DNA of 64,000 bases from Comamonadaceae bacterium OTU4NAUVB1 (GCA_024372625.1 CP099607.1:186001-250000); one strand, 5' to 3'. Counted from the stretch's first letter, positions 38,527 through 48,111 are shown. Translations and numbers: made by a program. Notes: generated by a model not told the origin, from the sequence alone.

Positions 38527-39391
38527 GGAGGGCTCCCTGCGTTTCGCGTTCGGCGCGAAGCGCGCCCCCGGCTAGCGCCTCGCGGGCGTCGCGTTCGCGC
38601 CGGCGCACCAGCGCGTCGATCTCGCGGCCCAGCACGGTCAGGCGACCGGCGGCCGGCGCCGGGGCATCGACCGCGAACTGCTCGATCAGCTCGCCGCGCT
38701 CCAGGATCGCCACGTTGCGGCACAGCGCCTCCACCACCGACAGCTCGTGCGTCACGATCACCACGGTCACCCCGAGGGTGCGATTGATGTCGCGCAGGGT
38801 CTGCAGCAGTTCGCGCGTGGTCTCGCTGTCGAGCGCCGACGTGGGCTCGTCGCACAGCAGCACCCGGGGCCGGGGCGCCAGCGCGCGCGCGATGGCCACG
38901 CGCTGCTTCTGCCCGCCGGAGAGCCGGGCCGGATAGGCGTCCGCCTTGTCCTCCAGGCCGACCAGCCCCAGGCATTCGCGCACCCGCGCGGCGATCTCGG
39001 CGCGCGAATGGCGGCCGTGGATCCGGAGCGGGAAGGCGACGTTGTCGGCCACCGTCGCGTTCTGGATCAGGTTGAACTGCTGGAAGATCATGCCCAGCGT
39101 CTGGCGCGTCTCGCGCAGTTCGCGGCGCGACAGCGTCGTCAGGTCGCGCCCGTCGACGATCACCTGGCCGGCGTCGGGGCGCTCCAGCAGGTTGATCAGG
39201 CGCAGCAGGGTCGACTTGCCCGCGCCGCTCTTGCCGATGAGGCCGAAGACGTCGCCCTGGGCGATGTCCAGGGACAGCGCGCGCACGGCGTCGAAGGTCG
39301 CCCCGTCGGGCAGGGAGAAGGACTTGCGCACGTCGCGCAGGCGGATCACCGGCGCGTCGCCGGTCGATGGAGAGGATGGCACAGCGGTCAT
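38519..39391 (-). CDS. metN: Methionine ABC transporter ATP-binding protein
   Basis: A 290-residue ABC ATPase. Walker A GKSGAGKST (53-61), signature LSGGQKQR, Walker B VLLCDEPTSALD and the switch histidine VIVTHELSV are complete. The ligand is inferred from MetI/MetQ partners. The C-terminal regulatory domain typical of MetN (an ACT-like methionine sensor) appears truncated: only about 60 residues follow the ATPase, so allosteric inhibition by methionine may be missing. The upstream region is shared with a divergent ATPase gene. Start at 39391. Confidence 0.93.
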   Translation of the reverse strand: MTAVPSSPSTGDAPVIRLRDVRKSFSLPDGATFDAVRALSLDIAQGDVFGLIGKSGAGKSTLLRLINLLERPDAGQVIVDGRDLTTLSRRELRETRQTLGMIFQQFNLIQNATVADNVAFPLRIHGRHSRAEIAARVRECLGLVGLEDKADAYPARLSGGQKQRVAIARALAPRPRVLLCDEPTSALDSETTRELLQTLRDINRTLGVTVVIVTHELSVVEALCRNVAILERGELIEQFAVDAPAPAAGRLTVLGREIDALVRRRERDAREALAGGALRAERETQGALHA

Positions 39392-39533
39392 GGAGGCGGA
39401 CGAACGGCCGGCGGGCCGCTTCCGGCAAAGCCTGCGAGTATGCGAAGAAACGACCCGCCGGCGAACGACACATTCGCTACGACCTTATGCGTGGCCCGAA
39501 TAAGCGCACCGCTCCCGACGCGTCGCCGTCAAG

Positions 39534-39561
39534 AACTATAGTTCACTATAATCGGCTATAG
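39534..39561. promoter_or_regulatory. Three CTATA repeats at exact 10-bp spacing, with a palindrome and a TATAAT
   Basis: CTATA begins at 39536, 39546 and 39556, one helical turn apart. The first lies in the perfect palindrome AACTATAGTT (39534-39543). The second gives TATAAT at 39547-39552, an exact -10 hexamer reading toward the ATPase gene whose start is 39608. In such GC-rich DNA this is unlikely to be chance. It may be an operator for a DNA-bending or cooperative repressor covering the promoter. The factor is unknown. Confidence 0.55.
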
Positions 39562-39607
39562 GCGCGGCGGTGCGACCCTCGCATCGCGCCGGACCGGAAG
39601 GTGGGCG

Positions 39608-40762
39608 ATGTCGACGAAATTCTTTCCAAGGGCCGAACTGGCCCGGCGCATGGTGGCGGCAATCACCACGCAGGCCGTGGGCTCGGCCTCGTCCTCCGGG
39701 CTGTTCCTCTCCGCCCCGCGTCGCACCGGCAAGTCCACCTTCGTCCGGGAGGACCTGCGCCCCGCGCTGCAGGCCACGGGCGCCACCGTGATGTACGTGG
39801 ACCTCTGGGCCAACCGCAAGGCCGACCCGGGCGCGGTCATCGTCGAGGCCGTGCGCGCCGAGCTCGCCACGCACGAGGGCCTGGTGAAGCGGCTGGCCAA
39901 GTCGGCCGGCATGGACAAGGTGAGCGTCGGCGGCGTCTCCTTCTCCCTGGACCGGGTGGGCCTGGGCCAGGCGGTCTCGCTGAGCGCCGCCCTGGCCGCG
40001 CTGTCCGAGGAGACCGGCCGGATGATCGTGCTGCTCATCGACGAGGCGCAGCACGCCATCACCACCGACGGCGGCTACGACGCGATGTTCGCGCTGAAGG
40101 CGGCGCGCGACGAGCTCAACAGCTCGCGCCACCACGGCCTGCGCATCGTCGCGACCGGCTCCAACCGCGACAAGCTCGCGATGCTGCGCAACAGCAAGGA
40201 CCAGGCGTTCTTCGGTGCGCCCCTGGTGGCCTTTCCCCTGCTCGGGCCGGACTACGTCGACTGGTTCTGCCAGGGCGTCGACCTGCAGGCGCCGCTGGCG
40301 CCCGAGCGCGTCATGCGCCTGTTCGAGGACGCCAGCCACCAGCCGGAGATCCTCGGGGCGGCGGCGGACCGGCTGCGGCTGGACTTCGCGCTGACGCCCG
40401 AAGCGACCCCCGAGGCTTTCGAACGCGCGGTCGCCGAACAGATCGAGGCGGCCGACGCGCAGACGCTGCGCATCGTGCAGGCCCTCACGCCCCTGCAGTC
40501 GGCCGTGCTGCGGGTGCTGGCGGCGCAGGGCGCCGGCTACGCGCCCTTCGACGCCCGCGCCATGGACCTCTACCGGCGCGTCCTGCATCGCATCGCGCCC
40601 GACGAGGAGGTCCGTCCCGACACCTCCAACGTCCAGCAGACCCTCGCCGCCCTCCAGGACAAGGCCCTGATCTGGAAGGAACGGCGCGGCGTGTACGCCC
40701 TGGAGGAAGCGGCCACCGCGACCGTGATGCGGCGGGCGGGGCTGCTGGACGGGGCGGCCTGA
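39608..40762 (+). CDS. AAA-type ATPase with C-terminal winged-helix-like region
   Basis: A 384-residue protein. Walker A is APRRTGKST (36-44) and Walker B is MIVLLIDEAQ (139-148). The sensor-1-like ATGSNRDKL follows, as in the archaeal ATPase/ORC-Cdc6-like and STAND relatives. A predicted helical and winged-helix region fills about 290-375 (TLAALQDKALIWKERRGVYAL). It has no signal or membrane segment, so it is cytoplasmic. It stands alone behind the phased CTATA repeat. Such ATPases bind DNA or act as signalling switches, and some belong to defence or mobile elements. I cannot assign a role. A metQ-like gene 120 bases downstream shares the strand but has no obvious connection. Confidence 0.8.
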   Translation: MSTKFFPRAELARRMVAAITTQAVGSASSSGLFLSAPRRTGKSTFVREDLRPALQATGATVMYVDLWANRKADPGAVIVEAVRAELATHEGLVKRLAKSAGMDKVSVGGVSFSLDRVGLGQAVSLSAALAALSEETGRMIVLLIDEAQHAITTDGGYDAMFALKAARDELNSSRHHGLRIVATGSNRDKLAMLRNSKDQAFFGAPLVAFPLLGPDYVDWFCQGVDLQAPLAPERVMRLFEDASHQPEILGAAADRLRLDFALTPEATPEAFERAVAEQIEAADAQTLRIVQALTPLQSAVLRVLAAQGAGYAPFDARAMDLYRRVLHRIAPDEEVRPDTSNVQQTLAALQDKALIWKERRGVYALEEAATATVMRRAGLLDGAA

Positions 40763-40882
40763 ACCGCCCGGTGCCCGCCCGGACACAAACCCGCGCGCAG
40801 GCCTCGTGCGGACACATGCGGATTCCTTCGTTGAACCGCGCCGCCCGAGCCGCTACAGTCGCGCCTCTTTTCTCCAACCGCG

Positions 40883-41722
40883 ATGCGTTCGCGCCCCACC
40901 ATGTCGACCTCCGCTCCCCGCCGCGCCGCCCTCCTCGCCGCGCTCTCCCTCGCCTCCGCCGCGCTGCTGGCGCCCGCCGCCGCCCACGCCCAGGACAAGA
41001 AGACCGTCAAGGTCGGCATCGTCGTGGGCAGCCAGGAGGAGATCTTCAAGGTCGTCAAGCAGGTCGCGGCGCGCGACGGCCTGACCCTCGACATCACGGT
41101 CTTCAACGACTACCAACTGCCCAACGCGGCGGTGGCCGCCGGCGACCTGGACGCCAACGCGTTCCAGCACCAGCCCTTCCTGGACAACCAGAACAAGGCG
41201 CGTGGCTTCGACGTCGTGGCCGCCGGGCTCACGTTCACGGCACCGATGGGCTACTACTCGCGCAAGCTCAAGTCGATCGCCGAGCTGCCCGACGGCGCCA
41301 CGGTCGGCGTCCAGAACGACCCGTCCAACGGCAACCGCGCCCTGCTGCTGCTGCAGGCGGCCGGACTCGTCACGCTCAAGCCCGAGGCGGTGAAGAACAA
41401 CACCGCGACACCGCTGGACGTGGCGGGCAATCCGAAGAAGCTCAAGCTGGTGGCGCTCGATGCCGCCCAGCTGCCGCGTTCGCTCGACGACCTGACCATC
41501 GCCGCCATCAACAACGACTTCGCCGAGAAGGCCGGCCTGACGCTGGCCAGGGACGCCATCATCAAGGAGTCGCCCAAGGGGCCCTACGCCAACATCATCG
41601 CCGTGCGCCGCGCCGACAAGGACAAGCCCTGGGCGCAGCAGCTCGTGAAGGCCTACCAGTCGCCTGAAGTGAAGGCTTTCATCGAGACCAAGTTCAAGGG
41701 CGCGCTGGTCCCGGCGTTCTAG
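40883..41722 (+). CDS. Second MetQ/NlpA-family substrate-binding protein (orphan)
   Basis: A 279-residue binding protein. A signal peptide ends near AAAHAQ (residue 38), then KTVKVGIVVGSQEEIFKVV. The motifs DANAFQHQPFLDNQNKA and VQNDPSNGNRALLLLQ are classic NlpA. It is clearly more canonical than the metQ of the metNI operon, and has no permease or ATPase beside it. It may use MetNI in trans, giving the transporter two binding proteins, perhaps for methionine and its sulphoxide or D-isomer (inference). The start could also be the ATG at 40901. Stops of this gene and the next overlap in the palindrome CTAG. Confidence 0.88.
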   Translation: MRSRPTMSTSAPRRAALLAALSLASAALLAPAAAHAQDKKTVKVGIVVGSQEEIFKVVKQVAARDGLTLDITVFNDYQLPNAAVAAGDLDANAFQHQPFLDNQNKARGFDVVAAGLTFTAPMGYYSRKLKSIAELPDGATVGVQNDPSNGNRALLLLQAAGLVTLKPEAVKNNTATPLDVAGNPKKLKLVALDAAQLPRSLDDLTIAAINNDFAEKAGLTLARDAIIKESPKGPYANIIAVRRADKDKPWAQQLVKAYQSPEVKAFIETKFKGALVPAF

Positions 41723-42282
41723 GCGCCACCGTGCTGGACGCCGCGCGGCGTCCAGCCGAGCCGCGCCTCGATGCCCTCGCGGTAGGCCGTCGCCAGCGAG
41801 GGCGGGACGTGACGGATGTAGTGCTCGGCGTGCTCGCGCTCCTCGCCCCGCAGGTGGTCGAGGTAGTGGACCGCCTCGTCCAGCGTCGGCACGCGGCCCT
41901 CGGTGTCCGCGTAGCGCGGCGGCAGCGCGGTCCAGACGACGGCGTCGAGCCCCTGGCGTTCCAGCCAGGCGCCGATCACCCCGGCGCACGGGCAGTCGTC
42001 CAGGGCGGGCAGGCTGCCGACCCATTCGCGGTGTTTCGGATCGATCGCCTCGCGCTCCCGCAGGGCCTCGCGCGCCGTCGCCAGGCGCTCGTCCTCCAGC
42101 AACGCCCACCAGGTCTTCTGCAGGGCGGCCCCCTCCAGGATCGCGGTCGAGAGCTCGCCCTTGTCACCCACGCGGGCGAACTCGATGGGCAGCAGCGGAC
42201 CGTCGTCCTTCCAGCCCGAGGCCAGGCGCAGCGGGCCGGTCTTCCAGAGCAGCGAGCCCCAGGCCAGGCAAGCGATCCTCAT
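41719..42282 (-). CDS. Uncharacterised protein with gamma-glutamylcyclotransferase-like N-terminus
   Basis: A 187-residue protein starting MRIACLAWGSLLWKTGPLRL. The WGSLLW motif followed by a GPLLPIEFARVGDKGELSTAI strand recalls a family with a gamma-glutamylcyclotransferase-like (BtrG) fold. A tail of about 90 residues contains TLDEAVHYLDHLRGEEREHAEHYI. Real activity is unknown; the catalytic glutamate of true cyclotransferases is not evident to me. It begins inside the end of the DUF3606 gene (4-bp overlap), so the two are coupled. Confidence 0.65.
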   Translation of the reverse strand: MRIACLAWGSLLWKTGPLRLASGWKDDGPLLPIEFARVGDKGELSTAILEGAALQKTWWALLEDERLATAREALREREAIDPKHREWVGSLPALDDCPCAGVIGAWLERQGLDAVVWTALPPRYADTEGRVPTLDEAVHYLDHLRGEEREHAEHYIRHVPPSLATAYREGIEARLGWTPRGVQHGGA

Positions 42283-42479
42283 CGGCCGGTGCCCTTGCCC
42301 CCGCGCAGGTGGCGTTCCACGTCGACGACGCGGTCGCCGACGGCCGTGACGGCGTCGATGAGTTCGTCCTCGCCGACGCCGAGCTTGCCGGCCCATTCGG
42401 TGACGGAGGCGCTGGTGTGGGGATCGATGCGGTGTTCGGGATCGATGATGGTGCCGGGGGCGGAATCGAGGTCGGACAT
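42279..42479 (-). CDS. DUF3606 family protein (66 aa)
   Basis: A small protein that I recognise as DUF3606 from SVTEWAGKLGVGEDELIDAV and VDVERHLRG. The start MSDLDSAP at 42479 is preferred to one nine codons upstream. Members of this family are short, widespread in proteobacteria and of unknown function; some look like small DNA-associated or stress proteins. Its stop overlaps the start of the downstream gene, making a two-gene unit. Confidence 0.8.
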   Translation of the reverse strand: MSDLDSAPGTIIDPEHRIDPHTSASVTEWAGKLGVGEDELIDAVTAVGDRVVDVERHLRGGKGTGR

Positions 42480-42681
42480 GGTGGACTCAACGGGTTGGAC
42501 GAGCATCCACGTTATCGCCCCGCGCGCGCCGTGCCTGTAGGTGCGGGGCGCCGCGCGGACTCATCCGTTGGCCGTGCCCGGGTTGCGCGGCGCCGGAGCG
42601 GCTGGCAGCATCCATGCGCGATGCGCGGGCCCCGGGCGCCGCGCCTCGTTCCATCCACGAGACCAGAGAGACGCCTCCCCC

Positions 42682-44043
42682 ATGTCCACCCTGTTCCAGC
42701 AACTCAAGGGCCGCGCCGAAGCCGGCCGGCCGGTGCGCGTCGGCCTCGTCGGCGCCGGCAAGTTCGGCTCGATGTTCCTGTCCCAGGTGCCGCGCACGCC
42801 CGGCATCCACCTGATGGGCATCGCCGACCTCTCGCCCGCGCAGGCGCGGGCGTCGCTGCGGCGCGTCGGCTGGAGCGAGGCGCAGTCCGGCGCCCGCTCG
42901 TGGGCCGAGGCGCTGCGCGAGGGTTCGACCTTCGTGCAGGACGACGCCCAGGCACTGATCTCGCGGCCCGAGCTCGACATCGTCGTCGACGCCACCGGCA
43001 GCCCGTCGGCCGGCATCCGCCACGCGCTCCTGTGCTGCGAGCACCGCAAGCACGTCGTGATGGTCAACGTCGAGGCCGACACCCTCGCCGGACCGCTGCT
43101 CGCGCGCCGCGCCAGGGAAGCGGGCATCGTGTATTCGATGGCCTACGGCGACCAGCCGGCACTGATCGCCGAGCTGGTCGACTGGGCGCGCACCGCCGGC
43201 CTGGAGGTGGTGTGCGCCGGCAAGGGCACCAAGTACCTGCCGGCCTACCACCGCTCCACGCCCGACACGGTCTGGGACCACTACGGCTTCACCGAGGCGC
43301 AGGTGGCCGAGGGCGACTTCAACGCCCAGATGTTCAATTCCTTCCTCGACGGCACGAAATCGGCGCTGGAGATGGCGGCGGTGGCCAACGGCACCGGCCT
43401 GCGCCCGGCCACGGACGGCCTGGCCTTCCCGCCCTGCGGCGTGGACGACCTGCCCGCCCTGCTCAAGCCCGCGAGCGACGGTGGCCTCCTCGCGCGCACC
43501 GGCACGGTGGAGGTGGTGTCGTCCCTGGAGCGCGACGGCCGGCCGGTCTTCCGCGACCTGCGCTGGGGCGTCTTCGTGACCTTCCGCGCGCCGACGGGCT
43601 ACGTGCGCGACTGCTTCGCCCAGTACGGACTGAAGACCGACGCCAGCGGGGTCTACGCCGCCATGTACAAGCCCTACCACCTGATCGGCCTGGAACTGGG
43701 CATCTCGGTGGCCAACATCGCCCTGCGCGGCGAGGCGACCGGCGCCACCGGCGATTTCGTCGGCGACGTCGCGGCGACGGCCAAGCGCGACCTGTCGGCC
43801 GGCGAGACGCTCGACGGCGAGGGCGGACATCGCGTGTACGGCCGGCTGATGCCGGCGGCGGACTCGCTGCGCGCCGGCGCGCTGCCCATCGGCCTGGCGC
43901 ACGGCGTGGTGCTCACGCGCCCGGTGGCGTCGGGACAGGTGGTGCGCTGGGACGACGTGACGTTCGACGCCTCGAACCAGGCGATCGCGTTCCGGCGCGA
44001 GATGGAAGGCGTGTTCCGGGCCGAGACGGGGGCCGGCGATTGA
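42682..44043 (+). CDS. Homoserine-dehydrogenase-like NAD(P) oxidoreductase with C-terminal SAF domain
   Basis: A 453-residue protein. The Rossmann motif VGLVGAGKFGSMF lies near 20-32 and VVDATGSPSAG near 105, as in Gfo/Idh and homoserine dehydrogenase relatives. A large middle domain contains CAGKGTKYLPAYHRSTPDTVW. A SAF-like C-terminal domain (about 365-440, LSAGETLDGEGGHRVYGRL) follows. Proteins of this build occur in sugar-acid and tetrose catabolism, where they oxidise or reduce small polyols. The substrate is unknown. The nearby TRAP/RuBisCO-like cluster is about 9 kb away, so a shared pathway is only a thought. Start at 42682 follows a GAGAGACG ribosome binding site. Confidence 0.8.
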   Translation: MSTLFQQLKGRAEAGRPVRVGLVGAGKFGSMFLSQVPRTPGIHLMGIADLSPAQARASLRRVGWSEAQSGARSWAEALREGSTFVQDDAQALISRPELDIVVDATGSPSAGIRHALLCCEHRKHVVMVNVEADTLAGPLLARRAREAGIVYSMAYGDQPALIAELVDWARTAGLEVVCAGKGTKYLPAYHRSTPDTVWDHYGFTEAQVAEGDFNAQMFNSFLDGTKSALEMAAVANGTGLRPATDGLAFPPCGVDDLPALLKPASDGGLLARTGTVEVVSSLERDGRPVFRDLRWGVFVTFRAPTGYVRDCFAQYGLKTDASGVYAAMYKPYHLIGLELGISVANIALRGEATGATGDFVGDVAATAKRDLSAGETLDGEGGHRVYGRLMPAADSLRAGALPIGLAHGVVLTRPVASGQVVRWDDVTFDASNQAIAFRREMEGVFRAETGAGD

Positions 44044-44104
44044 GTGACGAGGTCGTCGGCGCCTTCGACCTCGACCCGTCGGCCGACCGCCGCGTGCCGG
44101 GCGT

Positions 44105-44710
44105 TCAGCCGCCCGCGCACTCCAGCGAGAACAGCGGCACGTCGGCGCGGCGGCTGAGCCACACCCCGCCGCCGAGGTCCTTGAAGCCGCGCGACAGGCC
44201 CTGGCGGTAGGCGTGGTCGCGGTGGCGGAACAGCCGGGGGTCGGTCAGCGCCTCGTCCACGGTGTCGTTCTCGTAATCCTCCAGCGTCACGGCCTCGACG
44301 TAGAGCGCGCCCTGGCTGAGCGTGGCGAGGTTGCGCAGCGCCCGCTTGAGGTCGACCGGATTGAGGTAGGCCAGGACGCCCTGGCAGATGACGAAGTCGT
44401 AGGGCTGCGCCGCCGCGTGGTCGACGACCGAGCCGCGCTCCCAGCCGTAGCGCCCGCACAGGTAGTCGCTGACCTCGACGCCGTGGTAGCTCGCCTGCGG
44501 GAAGTGCCGCGCCACGATGTCGCGCCACAGCCCGATCCCGCATCCCACGTCCAGCACGCGCCGCACGGGCACGCGCAGGTACTTGAGGTAGGCGCTCACG
44601 AAGGCGCCCAGCCGCTCGACGTGCTGCCGGTCGGCGGTCCGGGTCTTCTTGTCGAAGTAGTAGCGCGCGTAGTAGGCCTCGTCGAAGGTGGCGGCGTCAG
44701 CGGATTGCAT
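44105..44710 (-). CDS. Class I SAM-dependent methyltransferase
   Basis: A 201-residue protein with the SAM-binding motif VLDVGCGIGLW near residues 51-61, the acidic loop GVEVSDYL and a post-II motif YDFVICQGVLAYL. This gives a class I methyltransferase fold. The substrate is unknown: the C-terminal region is short and has no recognisable specificity domain. An aromatic-rich N-terminus (DEAYYARYYFDKKTRT) may form the substrate cap. Single gene on the minus strand, upstream of which the biotin-carboxylase operon ends. Confidence 0.85.
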   Translation of the reverse strand: MQSADAATFDEAYYARYYFDKKTRTADRQHVERLGAFVSAYLKYLRVPVRRVLDVGCGIGLWRDIVARHFPQASYHGVEVSDYLCGRYGWERGSVVDHAAAQPYDFVICQGVLAYLNPVDLKRALRNLATLSQGALYVEAVTLEDYENDTVDEALTDPRLFRHRDHAYRQGLSRGFKDLGGGVWLSRRADVPLFSLECAGG

Positions 44711-44746
44711 GCCCGGATGCTAACGCCCGCCCCGGCGCCGGCGCCC

Positions 44747-46492
44747 TCAGGCCGCCTCGATCCGCCCGATGGCCGTGCCGGCCGCCACGTAGGCGCCCTG
44801 CGCCGCCGCGTGCGTCAGCCGCCCCGCGCGGTGCGCCGTCACCTGCATCTCCATCTTCATCGCCTCCATCGTCGCGACGACGTCGCCCTGCGCCACGACG
44901 TCGCCGTCGGCCGCCTTCCAGGCCTGGAGCGTGCCGGCGATCGGCGCGGCGACGCCGGCCGGGTCCGCGGCGACGTCCGCCTCGGCCGGCGCCGGCGCGG
45001 CGTCGGCGCCCCCGGCGGCCGACAGTCCCCGCAGCAGCGCGGCGGGCAGCCCGATCGAGCGGCGTCGCCCGTCGATCTCGATGGCCGTGCGCACCAGCGC
45101 CGCGTCCGCTGCCGGCTCGGCGCGCACGGCGGCGGCCAGCGTGTTGGCGAAGTCGGTCTCGATCCAGCGCGTGTGCACCGCGAAGTCGCTGGCCGCCGCG
45201 CCCGTGAAGTCCGGATGCGCCATCACCGCCCGGTGGAACGGCAGCACCGACGCCACGCCCTCGATGCGGAATTCCCGCAGCGCCCGGCGCGCGCGCGCGA
45301 CAGCTTCCTCGCGCGTGCGCCCGGTGACGATCAGCTTGGCCATCAGCGAGTCGAAGGTGCCCGGCACCGTCGAGCCCGCCACCACCCCGGTGTCCACGCG
45401 CACGCCCGGCCCCGAGGGTGCGTCGAACACCCGCACCGGGCCCGGGGCCGGCAGGAAGCCGCGCCCCACGTCCTCGGCGTTGATGCGGAACTCGAAGGCG
45501 TGGCCGCGCGGCGCGGGCGTCTCGGTGATCGACAGCGGCAGGCCGTCGGCCACGCGCAGCTGCTCGACCACCAGGTCGATGCCGGCGGTCTCCTCGGTCA
45601 CCGGATGCTCCACCTGCAGCCGCGTGTTGACCTCCAGGAAGGAGATCGCGCCGGACGGACTCAGCAGGAACTCCACCGTGCCGGCGCCGACGTAGCCGGC
45701 CTCGGCGCAGATGTCGCGCGCGGACTGGTGGATGCGCTCGCGCTGGGCGTCGCTCAGGAACGGCGCGGGCGCCTCCTCCACCAGCTTCTGGTTGCGCCGC
45801 TGCAGCGAGCAGTCACGCGTGCCCAGCACCACCACCCGGCCGTGCGTGTCGGCGATGACCTGGGCCTCGACGTGGCGCGGGCGGTCGAGGAACTGCTCGA
45901 CGAAGCATTCGCCCCGGCCGAAGGCGGTGACCGCCTCGCGCACCGCCGAGGCGTAGAGGTCGGCCACCTCGTCCAGGCGCCAGGCCACCTTCAGGCCGCG
46001 TCCGCCGCCGCCGAAGGCCGCCTTGATGGCGATCGGCAGACCGTGCTGCTCGGCGAAGGCGACGACCTCGTCCGCATCGTTCACCGGCCCCGGCGTGCCG
46101 GCCACCAGCGGCGCGCCCACCGCCAGGGCGATCCGGCGCGCCTGCACCTTGTCGCCCAGCGCGTCGATGGCCTCCGGCGGCGGGCCGATCCAGGTCAGGC
46201 CGGCGCCGATCACGGCGCGCGCGAAGCCGGCGTTCTCCGACAGGAAGCCGTAGCCCGGGTGCACCGCGTCGGCGCCGCAGCGCGCGGCGATGGCCAGCAG
46301 CTTGGCCGCGTTCAGGTAGGTGTCGGCCGGACGCTCGCCGTCGAGCCCGTAGGCCTCGTCGGCGACGCGCGCGTGCAGGGCGTCGATGTCGGCGTCGGCG
46401 TACACGGCGACGCAACGCACGCCGTAGTCGGCGCAGGCGCGCGCGATGCGCACGGCGATCTCGCCGCGGTTGGCGATCAGGACTTTCTTCAT
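44747..46492 (-). CDS. Biotin carboxylase fused to biotin carboxyl carrier domain
   Basis: A 581-residue AccC-type biotin carboxylase with a C-terminal biotinyl domain. Residues 1-450 hold [18 protein letters not shown], the ATP-grasp glycine loop [11 protein letters not shown] and [16 protein letters not shown]. The biotinyl domain (about 510-581) has the lysine Lys546 in EAMKMEM. It carboxylates its own biotin with ATP and bicarbonate. It lacks a carboxyltransferase partner here and instead overlaps the fused PxpBC gene by four bases (ATGA). That pairing resembles urea carboxylase, in which biotin carboxylase and AHS1/AHS2 domains share one chain. A role in 5-oxoproline cleavage is suggested by context. 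Confidence 0.92.
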   Translation of the reverse strand: MKKVLIANRGEIAVRIARACADYGVRCVAVYADADIDALHARVADEAYGLDGERPADTYLNAAKLLAIAARCGADAVHPGYGFLSENAGFARAVIGAGLTWIGPPPEAIDALGDKVQARRIALAVGAPLVAGTPGPVNDADEVVAFAEQHGLPIAIKAAFGGGGRGLKVAWRLDEVADLYASAVREAVTAFGRGECFVEQFLDRPRHVEAQVIADTHGRVVVLGTRDCSLQRRNQKLVEEAPAPFLSDAQRERIHQSARDICAEAGYVGAGTVEFLLSPSGAISFLEVNTRLQVEHPVTEETAGIDLVVEQLRVADGLPLSITETPAPRGHAFEFRINAEDVGRGFLPAPGPVRVFDAPSGPGVRVDTGVVAGSTVPGTFDSLMAKLIVTGRTREEAVARARRALREFRIEGVASVLPFHRAVMAHPDFTGAAASDFAVHTRWIETDFANTLAAAVRAEPAADAALVRTAIEIDGRRRSIGLPAALLRGLSAAGGADAAPAPAEADVAADPAGVAAPIAGTLQAWKAADGDVVAQGDVVATMEAMKMEMQVTAHRAGRLTHAAAQGAYVAAGTAIGRIEAA

Positions 46493-48111
46493 GGCGATTC
46501 CCGGGTGGTGTCGGAGAAGGGACGGATGGGGTTGAAGCGCACGCCGGCGCCGATCGGGATCTGGCCGGCGCGGTCGAGGTGGTGCGTCGCCACGCAGGCG
46601 ATCACGGGATAGCCGCCGGTCAGCGGGTGGTCGGCCAGGAACAGCACCGGCTGGCCGCTCGGCGGCACCTGCAGCGCCCCCAGGGCCGTGCCTTCGCTGG
46701 GCAGTTCGCCCGCGATGGCGCGCGCGAGCGACGCGTCGCCCGCCAGCCGCAGGCCGACGCGGTTGGACTGCGGGGTCACGCGCCAGACCTGGCCGGCCAG
46801 CAGCGCCACGGCCTCCGGCGTGAACCAGTCGGTGCGCGGGCCCATGACGACGTCGAGCACGACCACCTCGCTCGCGCGGGGCAGGTCGGCCGGCGGTTCC
46901 TCGGGCGCGCCGACGACGCCGCGCCCGGGCGCGCCGATGGGCAGCACGTCGCCCACGGCGATGGCCGGCGGGCCGACGCGCGCGAGGGTGTCGGTGGCGC
47001 GGCTGCCCAGCACCGGCGCGACGTCGAAGCCGCCGCGCACTGCGAGGTAGGAGCGGATGCCCGCGCGCGGCGCGCCCAGGCGCAGGCGGTCGCCCTCGGC
47101 CAGCGCGATCGGCGCCCAGCCGGGCGGGTGCCAGGCGGCGCCCCCGGCGGTGGTGAGGCGCAGCGGCGCCTCGGCGCCGGTGAACGCCACCACGGCGTCG
47201 CCCCGGCACACCAGTTCGAAGCCGCCGTCGGCGATCTCGACGCAGGCCGCGTCGGGCGGGTTGCCCACCAGCCGGTTGGCCGCGCGCAGCGCGCCCCGGT
47301 CCATCGCACCCGAGGCCGACACGCCCTGGCCGGCCTGCCCGTGGCGGCCGGTGTCCTGGAACAGCGCCTGCACGCCGGTGGCGGCGACCACCAGCGCGGG
47401 ACCCTCCGACGCGGCACCGGACGCGACCGGCGCGACCGGTGCCTCCGGCGTGACCGGCGCCTCCGCCCCGGCCGCGACGCCGGTCGCGCCGCCGCCCCGC
47501 GCGGCCCGGTCGACGAAGCGCACGCGAAAGCCCGGCTGCAGCAGCGCCGGCACCGCGCGGCCCAGGTCCCACATCGGCACGGCGGTGATGCCGATGATCT
47601 GCCAGCCGCCCGGGCTGGCCTGCGGATAGACGCCGCTGAAGGCGCCGGCCAGCCCCACGGCGCCGGCCGGGATGCGGGTGCGCGGGGTGGTGCGGCGCGG
47701 CACGCTCAGCGTCGCGTCGCCGCCGGTGAGGTAGGCGAAACCGGGCGCGAAGCCGGTGAAGGCGACCGTGTAGTCGGTGCCGGTGTGGCGGCGCACGACC
47801 TCCTCGCGCGAAATGCCCAGCATGCGCGCGACGTCGTCGAGGTCCTCGCCGTCGTAGTCGACCGGGATCTCGATGCGCGTCGCGTCGCGTTCGACCACCG
47901 TGTCCACGCGGCGCTCGCCGATGCGCGCGGCCAGCGCGTCGCGCGACACCCGCGCCGGCTGGAAGCGCACCAGCAGCGTGCGCGCGGCGGGCACGATCTC
48001 CTCGATGCCCTCGATCGGGTCGGCGCGCAGCGCGGCCAGCAGCGACAGCGTCTGCGGCAGGTCGTCGAGCTCGACCAGCAGCGCGTCCAGGTTGACGCTC
48101 AGGAAGCGCAT
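46489..48111 (-). CDS. Fused 5-oxoprolinase subunits B and C (AHS1-AHS2)
   Basis: A 540-residue fusion of allophanate-hydrolase-subunit-1-like (about 1-215) and subunit-2-like (about 245-535) domains, separated by a Pro/Ala linker. AHS1 contains [18 protein letters not shown] and AHS2 begins with [25 protein letters not shown]. In most bacteria these are two genes, pxpB and pxpC. With PxpA they form an ATP-dependent 5-oxoprolinase making glutamate. The start overlaps the pxpA stop by one base. The fusion plus the downstream biotin carboxylase reproduces the parts list of urea carboxylase, which is the interesting point. Confidence 0.9.
   Translation of the reverse strand: MRFLSVNLDALLVELDDLPQTLSLLAALRADPIEGIEEIVPAARTLLVRFQPARVSRDALAARIGERRVDTVVERDATRIEIPVDYDGEDLDDVARMLGISREEVVRRHTGTDYTVAFTGFAPGFAYLTGGDATLSVPRRTTPRTRIPAGAVGLAGAFSGVYPQASPGGWQIIGITAVPMWDLGRAVPALLQPGFRVRFVDRAARGGGATGVAAGAEAPVTPEAPVAPVASGAASEGPALVVAATGVQALFQDTGRHGQAGQGVSASGAMDRGALRAANRLVGNPPDAACVEIADGGFELVCRGDAVVAFTGAEAPLRLTTAGGAAWHPPGWAPIALAEGDRLRLGAPRAGIRSYLAVRGGFDVAPVLGSRATDTLARVGPPAIAVGDVLPIGAPGRGVVGAPEEPPADLPRASEVVVLDVVMGPRTDWFTPEAVALLAGQVWRVTPQSNRVGLRLAGDASLARAIAGELPSEGTALGALQVPPSGQPVLFLADHPLTGGYPVIACVATHHLDRAGQIPIGAGVRFNPIRPFSDTTRESP

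Noticed and set aside
44747..46492. Acetyl-CoA or propionyl-CoA carboxylase biotin subunit
   Set aside because: No carboxyltransferase gene is adjacent, and the gene overlaps the 5-oxoprolinase fusion by four bases, so the pyroglutamate context is preferred.
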